In this document: positions 58,142-64,000 of the stretch, piece by piece | How the letters are laid out: each line of letters starts with the position of its first letter | Numbering within the stretch: position 1 is the first letter of the stretch | From: Thermosulfurimonas sp. F29 | GTDB taxonomy: Bacteria > Desulfobacterota > Thermodesulfobacteria > Thermodesulfobacteriales > Thermodesulfobacteriaceae | Assembly (NCBI RefSeq): GCF_019688735.1 | Contig: NZ_JAIFYA010000001.1 | Coordinates: 248,001-312,000, forward strand | Direction of reading: 5' to 3' | DNA length: 64,000 nt | Translations under genes and position numbers: made by a program | The notes under the pieces: generated by a model | Seen by the model: the letters and a program-made list of their open reading frames with translations, nothing else | Database searches by the model: none | What the model was told of the DNA's origin: nothing

Positions 58142-58621
58142 ATGAGAAGAAGAATACTGATCGTTCCCCTGATAATCCTATTTCTTGCCGGCTGTGCGAT
58201 CCAGGGCAGAGGGGCTAAGGTTAAGGCCCCGGTCTCCCCGGCCCCGCCGGCCAGACCGGTCCTTCAGTCCACGGATCTCCCGGATCTTGTTCTCCCCCGC
58301 GAGCTCAAGATCGTTCAAGAGAAGACCCTTCTCGTTCGTACCCCCTCCTATGTAGGGGGGCTCATCACCGCCCGGGGAAGAGTCACCCGGGATTCTCTGG
58401 TGACCTTTTTCCGCAAGCAGCTCTCCGCCCGGGGATGGAAGGAGATGGGCTACATAAAGTACAAGAATGTGCTTCTGGCCTTCAGGCGCCCCAACGGGAG
58501 CTGTTTCATCTACATCACCTCCTCGGGACTCGGGGGGCTTGAAGTCAGAATCTGGGCCAGCGAGAGTCTCCGGGAGACGGCTCCCTCCGCCGGAGGGGCC
58601 CCTCTTCCCTCCTATCCGTAG
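58142..58621 (+). CDS. Lipoprotein of unknown function
   Basis: 159 residues. A lipoprotein signal with lipobox LAGC puts the modified Cys at about residue 18. A Pro-rich linker follows, then a conserved-looking domain (ELKIVQEKTLLVRTPSYVGGLITARGRV, FFRKQLSARGWKE). Family not recognised by name. The domain resembles small proteins that pair a scaffold strand with RGW-K, often membrane-associated. It is followed directly by coaBC (TAG-ATG). Confidence 0.8.
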   Translation: MRRRILIVPLIILFLAGCAIQGRGAKVKAPVSPAPPARPVLQSTDLPDLVLPRELKIVQEKTLLVRTPSYVGGLITARGRVTRDSLVTFFRKQLSARGWKEMGYIKYKNVLLAFRRPNGSCFIYITSSGLGGLEVRIWASESLRETAPSAGGAPLPSYP

Positions 58622-59809
58622 ATGATCCTTTCCGGGCGCAGGATCCTTCTCGGAGTCTGCGGAGGGATAGCGGCCTACAAGGCCGCGGAACTGGTGCGCG
58701 TTCTGCGCCGCCGTGGCGCGGAGGTACAGGTAGTCCTCACCACCGGAGCCGAGGCCTTCGTTACCCCCCTTCTCTTTGAGGCCCTTTCCCGGAAAAGGTG
58801 CTTTACCCAGCGGGACTTCCTGAGCCCCCAGGGGGGATTCATTCCCCACACGGAGCTGGCGGCCTGGGCGGAGGTCATCGTGGTGGCTCCGGCCACGGCC
58901 TCCTTCTTGGCCAAACTGGCCCGGGGGGAACCGTCCGATCTCCTCACGGCCATCATCATGGCCTCTCGGGCACCGGTGCTTCTGGCTCCGGCCATGAACG
59001 CCAACATGTGGCGGCACCCGGCCACCCGGGAAAATGTGGAACGCCTGCGCGGCTTCGGGTACCGAATCCTTGAGCCCGAAAGCGGGGAGCTGGCCTGCGG
59101 GGCCGAGGGGCCGGGCCGGCTGGCCTCCCCAGAACGACTGCTCCTTTACGCGGAGTCCCTTCTCACCGAAAGGAAACTCTCCGGAAGGAGGGTGCTCGTC
59201 ACCGGAGGGCCCACCCGGGAGCCGCTCGACGCGGTGCGCTTTCTCTCCAACCCTTCCTCCGGAAGGATGGCCGTGGCCCTGGCCCGGGCGGCCTGGCTTC
59301 TGGGAGCCGAGGTGCACCTGGTTCACGGGCCGCTTTCCGTCTCTCCGCCCCCCGAGGTCGGAACCTATCCGGTAAGGACGGCCGGAGAAATGCTCGAGGT
59401 GGCCGGAGGGCTTTTCCGGGAGAGCGATCTCGCCGTCTTTGCCGCCGCGGTCTGCGATGTGCGCCCGGAAACCCCCCTTACCGGAAAAACACCCAAGGAA
59501 AAACTTCCCCGAAACCTTCCCCTGGAACCCACTCCGGACATCGCCGCGGAACTGAATTCGCGCAAACGCCCCGGACAGGTCTCGCTGGGATTCGCCCTGG
59601 AGGAGCCGGAGAACCTCCTGGCCCGGGCCCGGGAGAAACTCGAACGCAAGAACTTCGACTTCGTCGCCGCCAATCCCCTCTCGGCCTTCGAGGAGGAGGA
59701 AACGGAGGTCTTTCTCCTGTCGCGGGAGTCTGAGGGGCCCCGGCACTTTCTAGGTCCCAAGGAGGAGGTGGCTCTGAGGATCCTCGAGGAGGTGGCCCGT
59801 GCCCTATGA
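58622..59809 (+). CDS. coaBC: Bifunctional phosphopantothenoylcysteine decarboxylase/synthase
   Basis: 395 residues. The CoaC half has GGIAAYKAAELVR, the catalytic His in FIPHTELA, PATASFLAKLA and the APAMNANMW motif with the substrate Asn. The CoaB half, from about 185, has VLVTGGPTREPLDAVRFLSN and KEKLPRN with its conserved Lys. It makes 4'-phosphopantetheine in coenzyme A synthesis. It overlaps the peptidase gene by 11 bp. Confidence 0.95.
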   Translation: MILSGRRILLGVCGGIAAYKAAELVRVLRRRGAEVQVVLTTGAEAFVTPLLFEALSRKRCFTQRDFLSPQGGFIPHTELAAWAEVIVVAPATASFLAKLARGEPSDLLTAIIMASRAPVLLAPAMNANMWRHPATRENVERLRGFGYRILEPESGELACGAEGPGRLASPERLLLYAESLLTERKLSGRRVLVTGGPTREPLDAVRFLSNPSSGRMAVALARAAWLLGAEVHLVHGPLSVSPPPEVGTYPVRTAGEMLEVAGGLFRESDLAVFAAAVCDVRPETPLTGKTPKEKLPRNLPLEPTPDIAAELNSRKRPGQVSLGFALEEPENLLARAREKLERKNFDFVAANPLSAFEEEETEVFLLSRESEGPRHFLGPKEEVALRILEEVARAL

Positions 59810-60839
59810 GGCCCGTCTGGCCCGGGTTCGGCGGTGGCTCAGACGCCGCGGGGGCGGGGCCCTTCTGGTTTCCTCACCGGAAAATCGCCGGTATCTTTCG
59901 GGGTTCAGCCCCGGGGATGTGAGCCTCTGGGAGTCCTCGGGTTTCCTCCTCATTACCCTCCGGGAGGCCTTTGTCCTTACGGATCCCCGGTATGTAGAGG
60001 AGGCCCGGGAGAACCCCCTATTTGAGGCGATTATCTATCGCCGGGGGCTGGCCCGCACCCTGGCCCGTCTCCTCGGCAAACTCGGGATTCGCCGGCTCTT
60101 CTACGAGGAGGAGTACCTTTCCTGCGGACGACTCAAGGTCCTCAAAAAGGCTCTCCCCCGGGTGCGCCTTTCCGGGGTTTCCGGGGTGGTGGAGAGGTGG
60201 AGGGAGACCAAGGACCCGGAGGAGGTGGAACTCATCCGGGAGGCCGAGGCCCGGGCCCGGGAGATCCTCCGAATCCTTGAGAAAGAAATCCGCCCGGGAC
60301 TTACGGAAAAGGAGATCGCCTGGCGCATCCTGGAACTCTGCCACCGCCTGGGAGAAGGGCCATCGTTTCCGCCCATCGTGGCCGGTGGTCCCAACGCGGC
60401 CCGCCCCCACGCCGAGCCCACGGAGCGTCCCCTCCGGGAGGGCGAGGCGGTAATCGTGGACCTGGGGGTGCGTTTCCGGGGCTACTGCTCCGACCTCACC
60501 CGGACCTTCTTTCTCGGTCCGGTTCCGGACAGACTCCGGGAGGCCCGGGCCCTGGTGAACGAGGCCCGGCGCCGGGCCCGTTCCCTTTATCGGGCGGGGC
60601 GTCCCGTCTGCGAGGCCGATCGGGTGGTGCGGAGGTTCTTCCGGGAAAAGGGCGTACTCTCCCATTACCTTCACTCCCTGGGACACGGCCTGGGGCTTGA
60701 GGTGCACGAGGCCCCCTCGGTCTCCTACCGGAGCCGGCGCAGGTTCCGCCCCGGGCAGGTGGTCACCTTGGAGCCGGGCCTTTACTTTCCGGAGCTGGGC
60801 GGGGTGCGCGAGGAGGAAATGATCTACATCACCGACTAG
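59799..60839 (+). CDS. M24 family aminopeptidase (Xaa-Pro type)
   Basis: 346 residues starting at GTG. An N-terminal creatinase-like domain (about 1-125) is followed by the pita-bread domain: IVDLGVRFRGYCSDLTRTFF contains two metal Asp, SLGHGLGLEVHEAP the His, and LEPGLYFPELGGVREEEM two Glu. All five metal ligands are present. It removes N-terminal residues before proline. The end overlaps the convergent HDOD gene by 4 bp. Confidence 0.92.
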   Translation: MPYEARLARVRRWLRRRGGGALLVSSPENRRYLSGFSPGDVSLWESSGFLLITLREAFVLTDPRYVEEARENPLFEAIIYRRGLARTLARLLGKLGIRRLFYEEEYLSCGRLKVLKKALPRVRLSGVSGVVERWRETKDPEEVELIREAEARAREILRILEKEIRPGLTEKEIAWRILELCHRLGEGPSFPPIVAGGPNAARPHAEPTERPLREGEAVIVDLGVRFRGYCSDLTRTFFLGPVPDRLREARALVNEARRRARSLYRAGRPVCEADRVVRRFFREKGVLSHYLHSLGHGLGLEVHEAPSVSYRSRRRFRPGQVVTLEPGLYFPELGGVREEEMIYITD

Positions 60840-61762
60840 AGGCCGGCCTTAAGGGCCTCCACCACCTCCAGCGGAGGCCGCACCTCCACCCCCAGACAGG
60901 AAGCGATTTCCTCGAAGTTTTCCAGGATTCTTTCCGCGGCGGCGGCGATGGTGGCCGGAGAGAATCGCAGAAGCGGGGCCTCGGAGAGGAGCCCCGTGGC
61001 CCTGGTGGGAGCGCTCACCGAGGGAAGCCTGGAGGCCAGGGCCACCACCCCCACCGGCCCCTCCAGAAACCCGATCTCCGCTATCTCGGTAAGGGATCGG
61101 GTGTGAAGCCCCACGCAGCAGACCAGCACATCCGGAAGCTTCCAGTTGCGAAGCACCCAGGCCCCGGCCTGGGCGTGATCCCAGGAAAGGATCTCCCTTT
61201 CCACCTCGTGGAGGGGTCGGCCGCGATCCTCCTGCCAGGCCTCATAAACCCTTCGGTATCCCTCGTACCAGTCGGTAAGCAGCACCGGTAGGGCCACATC
61301 CGCAAGCAGCGCCCCGGCAAAGGCTTCCTCGGCGTCGAACTTCCTTTCCCGGGCCAGCTCCCGGGCAAAAAGGGCCCGAAAAAGAGAATCCGTCCAGAAG
61401 ACCGCAAGGTCAAAGCCCTCTATTTTGGGATCCTTAAGGGTCCTTACCACTCCATAGGAGAGCACGAGAGTTTTTATTTGTTGTAACCCCAGAAGGGTGG
61501 TGGCCTCCCGGATGTTGGTGATGTTTCGGGAAAGACCGAAGAAGGCCGAATTGACCAGTTTGAGCACCTGGGTGGCCAGCGCCGGATCCTTTTCTATGAG
61601 AGGAGCTATGTCCGCCGGCGTGGTGTCGGCTTGAGCAATCCGGTCCAGGATGCGAAGCACCACCTGCGGCAGCGGCGGAGGGGAAAACTCCTTAAAGATT
61701 TTGGCAAAGTCTCCGGTAAGAAGGGTAGCGTACTGGGAGAACTTCTTTAGAAACCTGAGCAC
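60836..61762 (-). CDS. HDOD-domain signalling protein
   Basis: 308 residues from a GTG at 61762 with AAGGAG about ten bases upstream. FSPPPLPQVVLRILD, the IEKDPALATQVLKLVNSAFFGL helix (about 58-79) and a TTLLGLQQIKTLVLSYG motif are typical HDOD. The HD catalytic pair is absent, as usual for HDOD, so it is a binding or scaffold protein, likely in stress, motility or c-di-GMP signalling. It has its own promoter. Confidence 0.9.
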   Translation of the reverse strand: MLRFLKKFSQYATLLTGDFAKIFKEFSPPPLPQVVLRILDRIAQADTTPADIAPLIEKDPALATQVLKLVNSAFFGLSRNITNIREATTLLGLQQIKTLVLSYGVVRTLKDPKIEGFDLAVFWTDSLFRALFARELARERKFDAEEAFAGALLADVALPVLLTDWYEGYRRVYEAWQEDRGRPLHEVEREILSWDHAQAGAWVLRNWKLPDVLVCCVGLHTRSLTEIAEIGFLEGPVGVVALASRLPSVSAPTRATGLLSEAPLLRFSPATIAAAAERILENFEEIASCLGVEVRPPLEVVEALKAGL

Positions 61763-61797
61763 CGCCCTGGCACTCCTTTCCGATCTCTGCTACCCTA

Positions 61798-61826
61798 TTC
61801 ATAACAAAAAAGCGGGGACTTTGCAA
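61798..61826 (-). promoter_or_regulatory. Promoter of the HDOD gene
   Basis: TTGCAA (61826-61821), 17-base spacer, TATGAA (61803-61798) on the minus strand. The start would be near 61791. Confidence 0.6.
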
Positions 61827-61840
61827 AACCGGACCCGGGA

Positions 61841-62521
61841 ATGTCGGAATTTCTGTGGCGCATAGCCCGTGTGGCCCGGTTGCGGTTCTTTTACCAGGCC
61901 GCAAGGGGCCGCACCTCCGTGGTTACGGCCCTCTATGTCCTGGTGGCGGGATTTATAAGCCTTTCCACCCTGGGCGTGGCCGCCTATGTGCTGGACTGGC
62001 CTCTGATTTTTCCGGTCCTGGGGCCCACGGCCTTTCTCATCTTCTACTCCCCGGCCCGCACCATGGCCTGGCCCCGAAACTGCATCCTGGGACACCTCAC
62101 CGCCCTCCTGTGCGGGGTCCTCATACACCTGATTCTGGTTTATTTCTTTCCCGGCGCACTTTTCGGGGGCAAGCTCACCCTGGTCGAGGTAATAGGGGCC
62201 AGTGCCGCCATGGCCCTCTCCGCCCTGATCATGGTCTTTGCTCGCATACTCCATCCCCCTGCCGCCTCCACCGCCATGATGGCCGCCACCGGCTACTTCA
62301 CCTCCGTGGATCGGGTTCTGGGGCTCGCCCTATCCCTGGTGGTCCTTTCCCTGGAAGGGGTGTTGCTTCACCGGATCGCCGGCGTGGAATACCCCTGGTG
62401 GAGGGAACCCAACGAGGAAGAGGATCTTCCCATCCGCACCAAACTGGGGGAACTGACCCCGCCCCCGGCGGAAGACCCCTACCGGCGGATGGCCCACCGC
62501 CTGGCCACCCGCCGGGATTGA
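61841..62521 (+). CDS. HPP-family membrane protein
   Basis: 226 residues with five hydrophobic spans. The motif HPPAASTAMMAATGY near 142-156 is the HPP signature, and PVLGPTAFLIFYSP (about 58-71) is also typical. Some HPP proteins transport nitrite in cyanobacteria and chloroplasts; substrate here unknown. The C-terminal 40 residues are polar and cytosolic. It is convergent with dnaK, 4 bp apart. Confidence 0.88.
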   Translation: MSEFLWRIARVARLRFFYQAARGRTSVVTALYVLVAGFISLSTLGVAAYVLDWPLIFPVLGPTAFLIFYSPARTMAWPRNCILGHLTALLCGVLIHLILVYFFPGALFGGKLTLVEVIGASAAMALSALIMVFARILHPPAASTAMMAATGYFTSVDRVLGLALSLVVLSLEGVLLHRIAGVEYPWWREPNEEEDLPIRTKLGELTPPPAEDPYRRMAHRLATRRD

Positions 62522-62525
62522 TTTT

Positions 62526-64000
62526 CTACTTCATCTCCTCGAAGTCGGCGTCAATGACCTCGTCCCCTCCGCCCTTTTTCTCCTCCCCGGAGGACCCGGT
62601 CTCCGCCGCACCGGAGGCCCCGCCGGCCTGAGATCCGGTTTGCTTGTAAACCATCTCCGCCAGGCGATAGGACACCCTGGTCAGCTCGTCCGTGGCCCGA
62701 CGAATGGCCTCAGGATCGGTGCCCTCCATGGCCTTGCGGAGCTCGGCGATCTTCTCCTCCACCTGCTTGCGAAGATCCTCGGGCACCTTGTCCCCGAGGT
62801 CCTTAAGGGACTTTTCCGTGGAGTAGATGAGGCTGTCGGCCTGGTTGCGCGCCTCGGCCAGCTCCCTGCGCCGGCGGTCCTCCTCGGCATGGGCCTCGGC
62901 CTCCTTGATGATGCGCTGAATCTCCTCCTCGGAGAGCCCGGAGGAGGGCTTCACCACGATGGACTGCTCCTTACCGGTGCCCAGATCCTTGGCGGTCACA
63001 TGGAGAATCCCGTCGGCGTCTATGTCAAAGGTGACCTCGATCTGAGGCACCCCCCGCGGAGCCGGCGGAATACCCACCAGCTCGAAACGGGCAATGCTCT
63101 TGTTGTCCGCGGCCATGGGGCGCTCGCCCTGCAATACATGGATGGTGACCGAGGTCTGGTTGTCCGCCGCGGTGGTAAAGATCTGGCTCTTGCGGGTGGG
63201 AATGGTGGTGCCCCGGGGGATGATCACCGTAAAGACCCCACCCAGGGTCTCGATCCCCAGGGAAAGCGGCGTCACATCCAGCAGCAGCACATCCTTCACC
63301 TCGCCCTTGAGCACCCCGGCCTGGATGGCCGCCCCCATGGCCACCACCTCGTCGGGGTTGACCCCCTTGACCGGTTCCTTGCCGAAGATCTCCTTGACCT
63401 TCTGCTGCACCCGGGGCATCCGGGTCATGCCCCCCACCAGGATCACCTCGTCGATGTCCTGCGGGGTCACCCCGGCATCCTTCATGGCGATCCGGCAGGG
63501 CTCCTCGAGTCGGTCAATGAGGTCCTCCACCAGGGCCTCGAGTTTGGCCCGGGTGAGCTTCATCACCAGGTGTTTCGGACCGGAGGCGTCCGCGGTGATG
63601 AAGGGGAGATTGATCTCGGTCTCGGTCACGGTGGAAAGCTCGATCTTGGCCTTCTCCGCGGCCTCCTTGAGCCGCTGGAGGGCCATGCGGTCCTGGCGCA
63701 GGTCGATCCCGTGTTCCTTTTTGAATTCCTCGGCAATGTAGTCCACGATGCGCATGTCGAAGTCCTCACCGCCGAGGAAGGTGTCCCCGGAGGTGGCCTT
63801 TACCTCGAAGACCCCCTCGCCGATCTCCAGGATGGAGATGTCGAAGGTTCCGCCTCCCAGGTCGAACACCGCCACCGTGCCCTCTTTCTTCTTGTCCAGC
63901 CCGTAGGCCAGGCAGGCCGCCGTGGGCTCGTTGATGATCCGGAGCACATTGAGGCCGGCGATACGGCCGGCATCCTTGGTGGCCTGGCGCTGGGTGTCGT
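62526..64000 (-). CDS. dnaK: Chaperone DnaK, N-terminus beyond window edge
   Basis: About 491 C-terminal residues of Hsp70; roughly the first 145 lie beyond 64000. [33 protein letters not shown] and the linker region [15 protein letters not shown] are visible, followed by the substrate-binding domain and a C-terminal tail rich in Gly and Ala that ends in DADFEEMK, close to the classical EEVKD-like end. A single-copy housekeeping chaperone is expected. Confidence 0.97.
   Translation of the reverse strand, partial: DTQRQATKDAGRIAGLNVLRIINEPTAACLAYGLDKKKEGTVAVFDLGGGTFDISILEIGEGVFEVKATSGDTFLGGEDFDMRIVDYIAEEFKKEHGIDLRQDRMALQRLKEAAEKAKIELSTVTETEINLPFITADASGPKHLVMKLTRAKLEALVEDLIDRLEEPCRIAMKDAGVTPQDIDEVILVGGMTRMPRVQQKVKEIFGKEPVKGVNPDEVVAMGAAIQAGVLKGEVKDVLLLDVTPLSLGIETLGGVFTVIIPRGTTIPTRKSQIFTTAADNQTSVTIHVLQGERPMAADNKSIARFELVGIPPAPRGVPQIEVTFDIDADGILHVTAKDLGTGKEQSIVVKPSSGLSEEEIQRIIKEAEAHAEEDRRRRELAEARNQADSLIYSTEKSLKDLGDKVPEDLRKQVEEKIAELRKAMEGTDPEAIRRATDELTRVSYRLAEMVYKQTGSQAGGASGAAETGSSGEEKKGGGDEVIDADFEEMK

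Overview
The window is 64 kb of GC-rich bacterial chromosome, densely packed with genes in short overlapping operons. No tRNA, rRNA, CRISPR array, transposase or prophage was seen. The gene content suggests an anaerobic, Gram-negative, probably thermophilic sulfur- or metal-metabolising bacterium, most likely of the Thermodesulfobacteriota. The evidence is three outer-membrane porins, a Tat-exported PsrA/PhsA-type molybdoenzyme with a membrane cytochrome b, ferrous-iron uptake (Feo), an exported CbiK-type cobaltochelatase, selenocysteine synthase, two-subunit pyruvate carboxylase genes, sigma-54 control and a sigma-28 flagellar promoter. The phylum is inferred from gene content and was not tested by a database search.

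Left part (1-17 kb, nearly all minus strand). Reading with transcription: argG and transaldolase, a PAP2 phosphatase, a GT39-type glycosyltransferase, a His-rich membrane protein, a PAS histidine kinase and an NtrC-type activator. Next comes a sigma-54 promoter driving a molybdopterin oxidoreductase, its four-cluster ferredoxin and cytochrome b, a UreI/AmiS-like membrane protein, a 24-residue membrane peptide and an OprP/OprO-like porin that ends in a strong terminator. PilZ, radA, trxA and trxB follow. The two-component genes and the sigma-54 promoter together look like one inducible respiratory module with its own solute channels.

Middle (17-44 kb). A feo operon (two FeoA-like proteins, FeoB with an apparent frameshift, a Cys-rich partner) runs into a porin. 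The mature part of that porin is duplicated almost perfectly, in inverted orientation, 15 kb away. Between the two copies lie polyprenyl synthase, HAD, yceD-rpmF-plsX-fabH, a pseudouridine synthase, a MEMO-type AmmeMemoRadiSam protein, a ParB-like protein, flgM behind a near-consensus sigma-28 promoter, the pyruvate carboxylase genes, an ABC transporter, MarC and an amphi-Trp protein. After the second porin come cbiL and cbiK behind a large cobalamin riboswitch, a single-domain PurH, a helicase-like protein with degenerate motifs, a zinc ribbon and TlyA.

Right part (44-64 kb). This holds nadD-mutS-amidase-namZ, a DHH phosphoesterase, an FmdB-like zinc ribbon, HPr and enzyme I, then selA-TPR-MBL-coiled coil on the minus strand. 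It ends with rlmH, a lipoprotein, coaBC, an M24 peptidase, an HDOD protein, an HPP membrane protein and dnaK, which runs off the right edge. Intergenic space is small. The longer gaps hold the argG/feo divergent region, the flgM promoter and the cobalamin riboswitch.
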